64,000 nucleotides of DNA from Pseudothermotoga sp. (GCA_025060105.1 JANXCS010000002.1:124001-188000); one strand, 5' to 3'. Numbered from the stretch's first letter, positions 15,634 to 24,632 are shown. The notes: generated by a model not told the origin, from the sequence alone. Made by a program: numbers and translations.

Positions 15634-17454
15634 ATGGTAGAAAAATGGAATCATTTCCCGGTCTACATGTGGGCTGGTCCTGGAACGATCAGGATAAACA
15701 GGGTGAAATTTCCCACAACGCTCATCGATGAAAAAGTACACATGGAAGGAGGGTTGAGAATCGGGGCGAAAAAACTGAGAGAAATGGGTTACAATTGGGC
15801 CTACTGTACCTACAATTGGGGTTTCCCACCGGAAATAGAGGAGGAAGATCATAGGTATTTTAAACGTACAGTACAAGAATACCATGAAGAAGGATTGAAG
15901 GTGTTCGGCTATGTTCAATTTTCGAACGTTGTTTTTGATGGTTCCTATACAACTAAGCGATGGTACGCAATGGATCAATATGGTAACAAAATCAATTATT
16001 ATTCTGGAAGGTACTTGACGTGTCCTACGGATGAGGAATGGAAAAAGCATCTTGCAAACGTGGTGAAAGGTATCGTGGAAAGCGGAGCAGATGGTGTCTT
16101 TTTTGACAACGTTTTTGGTTCTTGGTTTGGCTTCAGACCATGCTATTGTGAAAGATGCCAAGGTTTGTTCAAAGAATTCGCTCGCTCGATGGGTACTCAA
16201 GTGAAAGGAATTCCAGAATATCTTTCTGAAAATGAGGATTCGAAAGTCTACTTGCTCTGGAGAAAAAAGATTCTCTGGGAAACCATAGAACAACTCTCAA
16301 AGTTTGCAAGAACGATGAATCCGAATATCCTCATTTCATCGAACTCCTTCGAAGTTGGTATAAGTAAGTTGTCGATCATGGCAGGTATAGATTTGAGAGA
16401 AGCTTTCAGAGTTCAAGACCTCGTGATGATAGAAAATCATCAACTCCCAAGAAAATTTAAGGGTTTACAGATATTCAACACTATGACCTACAGGATCGCA
16501 CACGCACACTGTAGAGGGAAACCTGTCACATCCGTTCCGTACATGTTCGGTATAGGTGCTGATGGTGTTTATCCAACGAGGATCTATCTTCAAGCGATGG
16601 CTGAAGCTTACGCGAACGATTCGGTGATGGTTCTGAAAGGTACTGAGTATTTTCATAATGGCCGCTGGACACTTTTAACAGATGATCAGTTTGAAGAAGT
16701 GAGGAAAAGCATTGCTGATTATCACCTATGGTTCAAAAGTGTTTGGAAGAATTGCTACGGAAAACGAGCCACTAAAATCGCGATCTTCCATCCCTACGAT
16801 TCGTTGACGTTCTATTGGGAAAGAACTTACTTGCCATTCTTCGCAGCACAACATGAACTCGTTAAGAACAACATAGATTACAAAGTCGTGTGGGATGATT
16901 TCAACGATGTAGATGTGCTACTCGTCCCACCAATCTTCGAAAAAAGTGAAATAGAGAAGATTAGCCGATTCAAAGGTGAAAAGATATTCTTGGGATATTC
17001 ACCTTTCAACGAAGGAAAAATTATCTGGAAAGACGTCTACGAAAAATTGTCTTCGAACATCAAGACTGAAGAGCAACTTCAACTTGAGCAAATTTTATCG
17101 TTGCTGAACTTCTGGGCTTATTTCAACGATCCAAACTGGAGAAGAAGGATGGAGAAGGCGAATTTCTTGTTCTTCAATTATTTGAATTATTGCTACAATT
17201 TTATACATCCATTTGATACAAGGGAGTTGATCGAGCTCGTCAAAACACACCAACCTTGGACCGTTGAGTCGGACGGTTTTCTCATCACAAGCAGCTTTGA
17301 AGAATTTGACACTCTGAAGATCCATATAGTGAACCTAGAGGAGAAAGATATAAATGTTGATCTTGTATTACCAAAAACTTGGTCTATCGAGAGAATCGAA
17401 AATTACAAATACGAGGGGGCATTCGTACACAGAATTTACACCTTGAGAACTTAG
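15634..17454 (+). CDS. Putative TIM-barrel glycosidase with Cys-rich GHL6-like motif
   Basis: 606 residues, ATG behind GAGGAGGG. The N-terminal half reads as a (beta/alpha)8 barrel: GAKKLREMGYNWAYCTYNWG, YHEEGLKVFGYVQFSNVVFD, ESGADGVFFDNVFG, then a CYCERCQGLFKEFA segment. Asp/Asn in FFDNVFG followed by CxCxxC occurs in the hypothetical glycosyl hydrolase 6 group and in GH42-like proteins. The middle resembles a class I glutamine-amidotransferase/trimerisation-like domain (VDVLLVPPIF) and the C-terminus a beta domain. No signal peptide. Last gene of the sugar operon; the substrate is unknown. Confidence 0.5.
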   Translation: MVEKWNHFPVYMWAGPGTIRINRVKFPTTLIDEKVHMEGGLRIGAKKLREMGYNWAYCTYNWGFPPEIEEEDHRYFKRTVQEYHEEGLKVFGYVQFSNVVFDGSYTTKRWYAMDQYGNKINYYSGRYLTCPTDEEWKKHLANVVKGIVESGADGVFFDNVFGSWFGFRPCYCERCQGLFKEFARSMGTQVKGIPEYLSENEDSKVYLLWRKKILWETIEQLSKFARTMNPNILISSNSFEVGISKLSIMAGIDLREAFRVQDLVMIENHQLPRKFKGLQIFNTMTYRIAHAHCRGKPVTSVPYMFGIGADGVYPTRIYLQAMAEAYANDSVMVLKGTEYFHNGRWTLLTDDQFEEVRKSIADYHLWFKSVWKNCYGKRATKIAIFHPYDSLTFYWERTYLPFFAAQHELVKNNIDYKVVWDDFNDVDVLLVPPIFEKSEIEKISRFKGEKIFLGYSPFNEGKIIWKDVYEKLSSNIKTEEQLQLEQILSLLNFWAYFNDPNWRRRMEKANFLFFNYLNYCYNFIHPFDTRELIELVKTHQPWTVESDGFLITSSFEEFDTLKIHIVNLEEKDINVDLVLPKTWSIERIENYKYEGAFVHRIYTLRT

Positions 17455-17537
17455 GGATAAGTCGATTTCGATTGTTCTGGTAAGATATCTCAAACTTGTG
17501 AAAATTTACTGGGTACTTGCCACATCGAATGAGGTGT

Positions 17538-18362
17538 TTAACGAGCAAGAGCCCCAAAGATTTGATTTTGCTCTGCTAAAAATTTTTCGAGTTTTTCCAT
17601 ATCGAGTTCCGCCAAAAGGACAGCACTTCCTTCGATCGATTCATTCCTCACGATGTACCCATCTTGACTCTGAGTGATTGGAATTGGAGCACAAACGCAC
17701 GCTTTATCCTTGAGTTGATTCCGAAGAATCCTCCCAACGAGTGTTGCTTTAAGACAGTAATAACCTATCATCTGAGCGTGCGACCAAAAGTAGTATTTAT
17801 CATCCCACTCACTGTAATCGTTCATGCCACAAGTCGGAGTTGCTATGATCCTCACACCATTGCTAACCATTTTTGATAACGCTTCACTGTTGACCAACCA
17901 TCTCTTCGACAACAATGCTAGTTTGTAACCATTCACCAAAGTCTGTTTCTCCTTAATGAACGAACCTGCCGTGTAAAGCCTTAATCCACGCCGCGTGCCG
18001 AAGGCGACAGTACAATTCATTCTCTTGGAAAGTTCTGCCATGAATCGTTCACATTGCTCGCTCACGCTTTCAGATACAGTGAAATCCTTCCTCATTAATT
18101 TTCCAAGTAGAGGTATCGACCAAATTCCACCAACAAAAAACAAATCTGTCAAGGCTGGAAAAACTACTACTTGAGGGGAGAAAGAAGATAACTTAGAAAA
18201 AAGCGAGATAAAAAAATCTGTGAAAATCCTATGATTACTGAAGCTACTGTCGTATTCAAGCTGCAATACTGCGACACGGACAACACTGTCCCTTTCGAAA
18301 GCACATTTCATTAATGGTAGATCCTTCAACAGCTTCCAGAGTCTTGGGGTTAAGAAACTCAT
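17538..18362 (-). CDS. Divergent nitrilase-superfamily-like protein, probably missing the catalytic Glu
   Basis: 274 residues. From about residue 28 the order RVAVLQLEY, VVFPALTDLFF, NCTVAFGTRRG, VRIIATPTCGMNDYSEW and the helix WSHAQMIGYYCLKATLVGRIL follows the carbon-nitrogen hydrolase fold. The first catalytic residue, Glu in the usual FPE, appears as Ala (FPALTD), and the Lys position is not obvious; a Cys remains in PTCGMND. It may be a non-catalytic binding relative or a changed enzyme. It follows the 177-residue gene by 7 bases and is probably co-transcribed. The start has no clear ribosome site. Confidence 0.45.
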   Translation of the reverse strand: MSFLTPRLWKLLKDLPLMKCAFERDSVVRVAVLQLEYDSSFSNHRIFTDFFISLFSKLSSFSPQVVVFPALTDLFFVGGIWSIPLLGKLMRKDFTVSESVSEQCERFMAELSKRMNCTVAFGTRRGLRLYTAGSFIKEKQTLVNGYKLALLSKRWLVNSEALSKMVSNGVRIIATPTCGMNDYSEWDDKYYFWSHAQMIGYYCLKATLVGRILRNQLKDKACVCAPIPITQSQDGYIVRNESIEGSAVLLAELDMEKLEKFLAEQNQIFGALAR

Positions 18363-18369
18363 GAGTGAA

Positions 18370-18903
18370 TCAACTAACGAAAGTCTTCACGGTGAAAGAT
18401 CTCCCAGAGTCTGTTCGAGACACATCAAGCTCCACGATGCAAGAAGAAGTTGCGTCAAAGAGAATACCGGATTTTTCCCGACCTTGTCCCGGCACACAGA
18501 AAAAAAGATGAATTACAGACGCGTGTTGAACGAAAAGCACAATGGGAATGTTGAACTCACGACTTGATCCCCAGCAAACAGCTTTCGCCATCAACAGATC
18601 CTCGAGCTTACTTACAGACTGAAAAACAAATAGAGCATTTGCACCCTTTTCAGAAGCCTGTTTTGCAAATTTCCAGCTCATGAAACCCGTCGTGATTGCA
18701 AAAATCCCTTGGGGTAACTCCACACAATGAAAGCCTGCACCATAGTTTACTTCCTCAGAAAAGCTTGAGATCAAGATATAACCTTTGTCGCTACCAAGCA
18801 GGTAAAAACTCGCACCATTAACTGGTTGATCCACCCAAGAAACTGCGAGGTCGACCTGGAGAAATTCCTTCAACGCGATTTGCCTTCCGACAAGGAGTTT
18901 CAC
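18370..18903 (-). CDS. Hypothetical protein, 177 residues
   Basis: Starts at GTG behind GAGGTGG. No signal peptide or membrane helix. Alternating beta/alpha pattern with segments GYILISSFSEEVNYGAGFHCVEL, IFAITTGFMSWKFAKQASEKGANALFVF and IPIVLFVQHASVIHLFFCVPG. The GANALFVFQS strand is reminiscent of a Rossmann or PA-domain-like fold, but I do not recognise a family. It is directly upstream of the divergent nitrilase-like gene and has its own extended -10 promoter inside the tRNA-Asp terminator region, so the two genes probably form one unit. Confidence 0.5.
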   Translation of the reverse strand: MKLLVGRQIALKEFLQVDLAVSWVDQPVNGASFYLLGSDKGYILISSFSEEVNYGAGFHCVELPQGIFAITTGFMSWKFAKQASEKGANALFVFQSVSKLEDLLMAKAVCWGSSREFNIPIVLFVQHASVIHLFFCVPGQGREKSGILFDATSSCIVELDVSRTDSGRSFTVKTFVS

Positions 18904-18920
18904 TCGTCCACCTCGATCGA

Positions 18921-18926
18921 ATTATA
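18921..18926 (-). promoter_or_regulatory. Extended -10 promoter for the 18370-18903 gene
   Basis: On the minus strand TGTTATAAT (TG-N-TATAAT) lies 17 bases before the GTG start; its upstream part overlaps the U-rich tail and stem of the tRNA-Asp terminator. No good -35 is present, as expected for an extended -10. Confidence 0.5.
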
Positions 18927-18931
18927 ACACA

Positions 18932-18958
18932 AAAGGAGGGTTTTGGAAACCCTCCTTT
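18932..18958 (-). terminator. Intrinsic terminator of tRNA-Asp
   Basis: Perfect 12-bp stem AAAGGAGGGTTT/AAACCCTCCTTT with a 3-base loop, followed on the minus strand by a U-rich run. It begins at the tRNA 3' CCA. Confidence 0.75.
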
Positions 18959-19036
18959 GGCGGGGACGACGGGATTTGAACCCGCGACCACCGGTGTGAC
19001 AGACCGGCATGCTAAACCAGGCTGCACCACGTCCCC
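18958..19036 (-). tRNA. tRNA-Asp (anticodon GTC)
   Basis: Cloverleaf reads on the minus strand with acceptor GGGGACG/CGTCCCC, D-stem GTGC/GCAT, anticodon stem CCGGT/ACCGG with loop CTGTCAC giving anticodon GTC, T-arm GCGGG-TTCAAAT-CCCGT, discriminator G and encoded CCA. Preceded by its own promoter at 19054-19082. Confidence 0.95.
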
Positions 19037-19053
19037 GACTTTCGACACAATTT

Positions 19054-19082
19054 AGTATAACACAAACCCTTCGCTCAATCAA
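19054..19082 (-). promoter_or_regulatory. Promoter of tRNA-Asp
   Basis: Minus strand: -35 TTGATT (19077-19082), 17-base spacer, extended -10 TGTTATACT with TATACT at 19054-19059. Confidence 0.6.
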
Positions 19083-19102
19083 GTAGCAATTGACTTAAAA
19101 GT

Positions 19103-19300
19103 TCATTCTTTTCTGCATCTCAAGAAGTTCTCAATCGATCTGTCCCAAGTGCGCTCAGCTTCATTAGAAAAATAGCATGCTGGAAGCTCTCCGTTGAGCC
19201 TGTGGTACGATAGACACTCGCAGCAGATACCTTTTCTAGGACAGGAGGGATAAGAACAGTTACACTTTTTCAAGTTTTTCTCTTTATTGATGCAGTTCAT
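19103..19300 (-). CDS. Small cysteine-rich protein, DUF6485-like
   Basis: 65 residues from the ATG at 19300; GGGAGGTGG precedes it, and the longer frame would start inside that ribosome site. The pattern MNCINKEKNLKKCNCSY, CPRKGICCECLSYHR, GELPACYF with eight cysteines resembles a short family found in anaerobes (DUF6485) and probably binds a metal or Fe-S cluster. The function is unknown. It stands alone between tRNA-Asp and the divergent flavin reductase gene. Confidence 0.65.
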   Translation of the reverse strand: MNCINKEKNLKKCNCSYPSCPRKGICCECLSYHRLNGELPACYFSNEAERTWDRSIENFLRCRKE

Positions 19301-19475
19301 TGATCCCACCTCCCAATTGGTTTTTCAAAAAAGAGTTTATCAAAGTATCCAGAAACTTTTAGTAATTTTTGATTCAAACTCAGCACTCGATCTCACATTC
19401 AATTGAGCATACTTTTCACTTCACCTCGCGAAGATCATTCAATGCACATCGAAAATACACAGATTGAATTTGGGG

Positions 19476-19481
19476 TATAAT
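19476..19481 (+). promoter_or_regulatory. -10 box upstream of flavin reductase
   Basis: Perfect TATAAT 23 bases before the GAGGTGA ribosome site. No convincing -35. The remainder of the 19301-19475 intergenic stretch is AT-rich with nothing else recognised. Confidence 0.4.
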
Positions 19482-19515
19482 ACTTAGAGAACCTTAATGT
19501 GATGAGGTGAAGGAT

Positions 19516-19977
19516 GTGTATAAAAACGCTTTCGATTGTCTGGTTCAAGGGGTTTACATAGTTTCGAGCTCGATCGGTGACGAAAAGGCTGGGTTGACTG
19601 CAGCATGGGTCATGCAATCTTCTTTCAAGCCAGTCATGCTTGCCGTTGCACTCGGTCCAACGAGGAGAACTGCAGAGGTTATAGAAAAAAGCAGAAAGTT
19701 TTCCGTCCAGGTTCTTGACAAAAAACAGAAAGAAATCGCTGAGCTCTTCGGTTATTATTCGAGCAGACAAATCGATAAGTTTGCCAAAGTTCGTTGGTTC
19801 GAGAGCGAGAAACTAAAGCTTCCCATCGTGGAAGACGTTATCGCTTACTTTGAGTGTGAGCTGGTTGGAAAATTTGAAAGTGGGGATCACATGATATACA
19901 ATGGCCTTGTGGTGAATCACAAACTGTTGAACCCCAAGGGTGAACCCATTCTGTTTTCCATGAGAGATTGGTTCTGA
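19516..19977 (+). CDS. Flavin reductase-like, FMN-binding split-barrel protein
   Basis: 153 residues from the GTG at 19516, 5 bases after GAGGTGA (an in-frame GTG at 19507 overlaps that site). The segments LVQGVYIVSSSIGDEKAGLTAAWVMQSSF and VMLAVALGPTRRTAEVIEKSRKFSVQVL are the FMN phosphate-binding part of the flavin reductase-like family; the C-terminus HMIYNGLVVNHKLLNPKGEP completes the barrel. It may transfer electrons from NAD(P)H to FMN or serve as a flavoredoxin in oxygen or metal detoxification. Cytosolic. Followed after 14 bases by the RemA-like gene. Confidence 0.8.
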   Translation: MYKNAFDCLVQGVYIVSSSIGDEKAGLTAAWVMQSSFKPVMLAVALGPTRRTAEVIEKSRKFSVQVLDKKQKEIAELFGYYSSRQIDKFAKVRWFESEKLKLPIVEDVIAYFECELVGKFESGDHMIYNGLVVNHKLLNPKGEPILFSMRDWF

Positions 19978-19991
19978 TTGGATGGGAGATC

Positions 19992-20249
19992 ATGTTGATT
20001 CAGATAGTTAAAGGTGTTTTTGTCAACAGTGATAGAATCAAAGCAGTCGTTCCCGTAAGTAGTGCTATGGCAAAGCAGTTGAGAGAAACGGCGAATTTTT
20101 CGAACAAGATGGTGAACCTCACCTATGGTGCTCAAGCAAGAAGTGTGATTTACATAGACAGTGGACACGTCTTGATCTTGGCCGAAAAAGCTACCAAAGT
20201 CAGACAGAAACTTCTCAAAAAGAAAGGTCAGGTACGGCATTCAAGCTGA
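19992..20249 (+). CDS. RemA/DUF370-like protein
   Basis: 85 residues from the ATG at 19992 behind GGGAGAT; the longer frame begins in the preceding gene. GVFVNSDRIKAVVPVSSAMAKQLRETA, MVNLTYGAQARSVIYIDSGHVLILA matches the DUF370/RemA pattern (NRIxAVV, ATYGRRTRAVIxTDSGHV). RemA in Bacillus is a DNA-binding activator of matrix and osmoprotection genes that forms rings. The usual double-Arg in YGRRTRA is changed to YGAQARS, so DNA binding may differ. Its last 35 bases overlap the 3' end of the convergent tsaD gene. Confidence 0.7.
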   Translation: MLIQIVKGVFVNSDRIKAVVPVSSAMAKQLRETANFSNKMVNLTYGAQARSVIYIDSGHVLILAEKATKVRQKLLKKKGQVRHSS

Positions 20250-21207
20250 GATCCGAAAATTTCCCGATCTTCGCCAAATCGATGGCTGCCCTCGCGATCA
20301 TCGCGGCATTGTCTACGCATAGACTTGCGGGGGGAATATAGATTTCAAAAGATTTTCTTGAACATTCTTCCTTAAGTTTTTGTCTCAATCTCTCGTTGGC
20401 CGCCACACCACCAACGAGTAAAAGTTTCTTCACATGTGTCAACTCAGCAGCGTGGATTAGTTTCCAAACGAGGATATCAATTACTGCTTCTTGGAAAGAA
20501 GCAGCAATGTCGAAACTGTTAAATTTCTCTTCGTTCCTGAGAAGATACAAAACGGCAGTTTTCAACCCCGAGAAGCTGAAATTCAAATTTCCTTTTTCGA
20601 TCATCGCTCTTGGAAAGCGGAATCTGTTTGGATCACCAAACTTTGACGCTCTCTCTATGGCTGGCCCACCAGGATAGCCTAATTGAAGCAACCTTGCGAC
20701 TTTGTCGAAAGCTTCTCCAGCGGCATCATCAACAGTTCTTCCAAGCACCTCAGCTTCAATTGGATCATTTTTGAACAAAAGTAATTCAGTATGACCACCA
20801 CTCACCAACAAAGCTAGATAAGGTGGATTAAGGTGAGGAAAACTCAACTTGGCTGCGTAAGTGTGACCGAGAAGGTGATTCACTCCAACGATAGGTTTTC
20901 CTAAAGCAAGGCATAGTCCTTTCGCAAATGATATACCAACCATCAGAGCTCCAATGAGGCCCGGGCCATGTGTGACTGCAACGATATCGATTTCTTTCAA
21001 CTCAACTTTGGCTTCCTCCAGAGCCATGTTGAAAATCTGCGGAAGATTTTTCAAATGATGCCTTGCGGCGATCTCCGGGACCACTCCGCCAAAAGGCTCG
21101 TGAATTTGAACTTGAGACATCACTACATTGGACAAAATTTCCTCATCTTGAAGAACAGCAACGGATGTTTCGTCACAAGAAGTTTCGATCGCTAGAACTT
21201 TCATCAA
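20215..21207 (-). CDS. tsaD: tRNA N6-adenosine threonylcarbamoyltransferase TsaD
   Basis: 330 residues. Motifs [11 protein letters not shown] at residue 7, [33 protein letters not shown] with the two metal-binding His, [26 protein letters not shown] and [10 protein letters not shown] define the Kae1/TsaD family. It transfers threonylcarbamoyl from TC-AMP to A37 of ANN-decoding tRNAs together with TsaB and TsaE, which are not in the window. The start ATG overlaps the clpX stop (ATGA), so they are co-transcribed. Confidence 0.95.
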   Translation of the reverse strand: MMKVLAIETSCDETSVAVLQDEEILSNVVMSQVQIHEPFGGVVPEIAARHHLKNLPQIFNMALEEAKVELKEIDIVAVTHGPGLIGALMVGISFAKGLCLALGKPIVGVNHLLGHTYAAKLSFPHLNPPYLALLVSGGHTELLLFKNDPIEAEVLGRTVDDAAGEAFDKVARLLQLGYPGGPAIERASKFGDPNRFRFPRAMIEKGNLNFSFSGLKTAVLYLLRNEEKFNSFDIAASFQEAVIDILVWKLIHAAELTHVKKLLLVGGVAANERLRQKLKEECSRKSFEIYIPPASLCVDNAAMIARAAIDLAKIGKFSDLSLNAVPDLSF

Positions 21208-22418
21208 GCTATCTCCCGTATCACGAGTTTTGGTTTTTCTCTACCTTCCACGGCTGCAGCTGTAATTATGACTTTTTCCACATTTTTGGATGATGGCAAT
21301 TCAAACATGGCATCCATCATGACTTCCTCAAAGACACTCCGTAGGGCACGCGCACCAGTTCCACGTGCTAACGCCTTTCGAGCAATGGCAATCAATGCTT
21401 CTGGCTCTATCTCGAGTTGTACGTTGTCAAGTTCAAACAACTTTTTGTACTGCTTTATCAAAGCATTCTTTGGCTCACTGAGTATTTTCACCAAGTCTTC
21501 CTCGGTGAGATCATCGAGTGTCGCTATTACAGGGAATCGACCCACGAACTCTGGTATCATACCGTACTGTACCAAATCATCTGGAGTCACATGAGAAAGG
21601 ATCTCTCCAAGTCTCATTTGTTTCTTACTCCTTATTTGAGCCCCAAAACCCATAGAAGAACTTTGTATTCTCCTTTTGATTATTTCTTCCAGACCGTCAA
21701 AAGCTCCACCAACTATGAAGAGTATGTTCGTTGTGTCCACCTTGATGAATTCCTGATATGGATGTTTCCTTCCACCTTGTGGTGGTACGTTCGCAATGGT
21801 ACCTTCGACGATCTTTAACAAGGCTTGTTGTACACCCTCTCCTGAAACATCTCTCGTGATGGATGGATTTGGAGATTTTCTCGCTATTTTGTCGATCTCA
21901 TCTATGTAAATGATTCCGTACTGGGTTCTCTCGATATCGAAATTCGCAACCTCAAGCAAGCGCAGTATCACATTTTCTACATCCTCACCCACATAACCAG
22001 CTTCAGTGAGGGGTGTGGCGTCCGCTATAGCGAATGGTACGTCCAATATCTTTGCTAATACGCGAGCTATGAGAGTTTTTCCACTACCAGTCGGACCAAT
22101 CATCATGATGTTCGATTTCTCCATCTCAACATCATCGAAACTACCCCCGTAGAAAACTCTCTTGTAATGGTTGTACACAGCCACAGATATGATTCTCTTG
22201 GCTTTCTCCTGCCCAATCACGTACTTATCCAGTTCAGCTTTTATCTCAGCAGGTTTCGGCAGAGGTCTTCTTCGTTCCCTCCTGACTCTCCTGTCGGTCG
22301 TTAAAAGATCATGAAACAGTTCAACACACTCGTCGCATATGTATGCGTTCGGACCAGCTATCAACTTTCCCACTTGACTGGACGATCTACCGCAAAAGGA
22401 GCAAAATTTCTCTGGCAA
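21204..22418 (-). CDS. clpX: ATP-dependent Clp protease ATP-binding subunit ClpX
   Basis: 404 residues from TTG, 6 bases after GGAGGG. N-terminal zinc finger [17 protein letters not shown]...CDEC (residues 6-33) binds adaptors. AAA+ domain with Walker [13 protein letters not shown] near 115, Walker [12 protein letters not shown] near 170, pore loop GYVGEDV, sensor and C-terminal ARGLR-type box ([14 protein letters not shown]). It unfolds tagged proteins and feeds ClpP, including tmRNA-tagged ones; the tmRNA gene lies at 40593-40950. Confidence 0.96.
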   Translation of the reverse strand: MPEKFCSFCGRSSSQVGKLIAGPNAYICDECVELFHDLLTTDRRVRRERRRPLPKPAEIKAELDKYVIGQEKAKRIISVAVYNHYKRVFYGGSFDDVEMEKSNIMMIGPTGSGKTLIARVLAKILDVPFAIADATPLTEAGYVGEDVENVILRLLEVANFDIERTQYGIIYIDEIDKIARKSPNPSITRDVSGEGVQQALLKIVEGTIANVPPQGGRKHPYQEFIKVDTTNILFIVGGAFDGLEEIIKRRIQSSSMGFGAQIRSKKQMRLGEILSHVTPDDLVQYGMIPEFVGRFPVIATLDDLTEEDLVKILSEPKNALIKQYKKLFELDNVQLEIEPEALIAIARKALARGTGARALRSVFEEVMMDAMFELPSSKNVEKVIITAAAVEGREKPKLVIREIA

Positions 22419-22439
22419 AGTTAATCCCTCCGTGCGAAC

Positions 22440-22445
22440 ATTTTA
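22440..22445 (-). promoter_or_regulatory. Extended -10 promoter of clpX
   Basis: Minus strand TGTTAAAAT (TG-N-TAAAAT) about 10 bases upstream of the GGAGGG ribosome site. No clear -35. Confidence 0.4.
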
Positions 22446-22506
22446 ACACACACCTTCCAAATCTGTTTTAACAACAATTCACAAAAACTATAAACACAAG
22501 CAATCG

Positions 22507-23679
22507 TTACGATGGATTGTGCGACATTTCAGAGAAAAGCGAGCGAGACATATATTCTTGTTTCTGCCAGTAACCGTTCAATTTACCCTCGGAAGCAAAT
22601 TTTGACAACTTCTTTTTCAACCAGTCAGGTAAATGAGCACTCCCTACTGATTCCAGAGATGTTCCTGGCAATGGCAAAAAGCTGTGCGCATGTATTTTGC
22701 AACCCATTTGCACAAGTTTCTCCATGAATTGAACTGTTTCTTCCCTGTCTTCATCCGTTTCGAACGGAAAGCCGAAAATGAGGTCTATGTGTGGCACGAA
22801 ACCGTGATTCAATATCGTTTCTGCAGCGTTCAAAACATCATCTTTTGTGTGCCCTCTATTCAGTAACCTGAGGATCCTATCACTTCCACTTTGTGCTCCA
22901 ACGATTATACTTCTATTGTCTACATACTTTTTGACTACGTTCATTATCTCATCGTTGACAGACTCTGGTCGGACATCCGAAGGGAACGTGCCGAAGTATA
23001 CCTCTCTCATACCTATCTTCCTGAGGTTGAACAACAAAGATTCTATCGTTTCCACGTTTGGCGTGACACCATCCTTTGATCCATATCCAAATGCGTTTGG
23101 TGTTATGAATCGAGCCACATATCTTCCTTTCTTCATTCCAAGCTGACAGTAATAGACGATTTGCTCAACACTTCTGTGTCGAACGGTTCTGCCAGCCACC
23201 AGAGATGTCTCACAATAACCACAATTAAAAGGACAGCCTCTGGTGATTTCTATAGGCATGAATCTTGCTAACTCAACCGAAAATGGGGGATACTCGTTCA
23301 GATCGACTCGGTTGTTTATTCCATCGAATATGGGACGTCTTTCTCCCATCAAAAATTTGATCAAATTTTCTTCGCCATCACCGGTGAAGACATGATCGAA
23401 ACCCAGCTTGAGACATTCGTTAGGACGAGCGGTCGCATGCGGACCTCCAGCCAGAAGTGTGTAACCTTTAGACTTGAGCAACTTTATCTCCTGACTGACC
23501 CAGGGCAAATCAAAACTCATGAAAGAATAAGCGACAAAACCTTCATCAGTTGCATTGAGGATTTCTTCAATTTTTTCAGCAACGACAATTTCGACAAAAT
23601 CGATCTTGCTAGCAACAGCACTGAGAAGAGCAGTGATACTGTATCGATTGAACTTAGTTTGCCTGAATATTAGTTTCAT
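22507..23679 (-). CDS. B12-binding-domain radical SAM protein
   Basis: 390 residues. Residues 1-130 resemble a cobalamin-binding Rossmann domain (LLAGGPHATARPNECLKLGFDHVFTGDGEENL), without the DxHxxG base-off motif. The radical SAM core starts with ITRGCPFNCGYCETS near residue 148, giving the CxxxCxxC cluster site, followed by GFPFETDEDREETVQFM. The layout matches the B12/radical SAM group with archaeal-like members (MJ_1487 type). The substrate is unknown. It overlaps the holA stop by four bases and ends 89 bases before clpX. Confidence 0.78.
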   Translation of the reverse strand: MKLIFRQTKFNRYSITALLSAVASKIDFVEIVVAEKIEEILNATDEGFVAYSFMSFDLPWVSQEIKLLKSKGYTLLAGGPHATARPNECLKLGFDHVFTGDGEENLIKFLMGERRPIFDGINNRVDLNEYPPFSVELARFMPIEITRGCPFNCGYCETSLVAGRTVRHRSVEQIVYYCQLGMKKGRYVARFITPNAFGYGSKDGVTPNVETIESLLFNLRKIGMREVYFGTFPSDVRPESVNDEIMNVVKKYVDNRSIIVGAQSGSDRILRLLNRGHTKDDVLNAAETILNHGFVPHIDLIFGFPFETDEDREETVQFMEKLVQMGCKIHAHSFLPLPGTSLESVGSAHLPDWLKKKLSKFASEGKLNGYWQKQEYMSRSLFSEMSHNPS

Positions 23680-24632
23680 TTTCCCTCATCACCGAGAATC
23701 TGTTTGAGATCAAACAAAAAGTTGTGTAAAAGTAAATTGGGCGTTGGTGAGCTTTTCACGGTAAGATCAAGCCAGTAAAGCCTTTCAAGAATCTTTTCTA
23801 ACTTCTCCACATCGTAAGCAACCACATGATTCAAAGTTTTTTCTTCCCCTTTGAAAGAAAAACCAAGAAATTTTGCGGTTTTCCCAAGCCCCAAGCCTAA
23901 ACTCTCAGCCAATTGTTTTACCACAGGCCATGAGTAACTGCTTCTTCTATCCGCAAAAAGGACAAGTTTATAAAGATCGAGAAAATGCCTGATGATTGTC
24001 GAAACCACCACGACAGCTTCTGTATGACTCAATATCGATTTAAGAATTGCATGGGCTTCCTTGAAGCGTTTCGTCGAAACGACGAAGCAGAATTCCTCAA
24101 GGTCCGCTTTAGCATGGGATACGATCAACTCTCGAACGAGTTTTTCATCTGGCCGATTTGAAACACAAGCTAATTTTTCGATTTCCTTTTCGAGGAGTTC
24201 ATCGTTCGGTCCCACTCGCTCAAAAATCATTTCCACAATACTTCGTGAAGCAGAAATACCATGCTTCCTTAGACGTTCAGCTATGTAGGTTAACCATTTT
24301 TCCTGCTCCCATGGTTTCGGTACAAAAAAAGTGGCAACGTTTTTCGCTTTTATCGCCTCTTGGGTTCTAACGACCGCAGTGATGTTTGAAGATTCAGCGA
24401 GTTGTAGTAGCTTTCTCTGCTCATCTTTTTTCCAGTCATCAAAGTCAACGATGTCGAGCAACACGTTGTCGAGGAAAAAACTACTCTGAGTGAGCAGATT
24501 GAAAGCCATCTCTTTTTCTTCAATTTCAATCCTCATCCTCTTGGCTTTCACTTTCATGCAGAGTTCTTTTACATATTCTTGTTTCAAAACTTCGGCATCA
24601 CCGGTGAGAAACAGCACCGGCAAGAGTTTCAC
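23676..24632 (-). CDS. holA: DNA polymerase III delta subunit-like protein
   Basis: 318 residues. LPVLFLTGDAEVLKQEYVKEL at the start and the middle EKWLTYIAERLRKHGISASRSIVEMIFERVGPNDELLEKEIEKLA follow the HolA order (AAA+ lid helices, then collar domain). The P-loop is degenerate, as usual for delta, the wrench that opens the sliding clamp. The level of conservation is low, so the symbol is a probable call. The start overlaps the end of the 1387-residue activase gene by 35 bases out of frame. Confidence 0.7.
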   Translation of the reverse strand: MKLLPVLFLTGDAEVLKQEYVKELCMKVKAKRMRIEIEEKEMAFNLLTQSSFFLDNVLLDIVDFDDWKKDEQRKLLQLAESSNITAVVRTQEAIKAKNVATFFVPKPWEQEKWLTYIAERLRKHGISASRSIVEMIFERVGPNDELLEKEIEKLACVSNRPDEKLVRELIVSHAKADLEEFCFVVSTKRFKEAHAILKSILSHTEAVVVVSTIIRHFLDLYKLVLFADRRSSYSWPVVKQLAESLGLGLGKTAKFLGFSFKGEEKTLNHVVAYDVEKLEKILERLYWLDLTVKSSPTPNLLLHNFLFDLKQILGDEGK

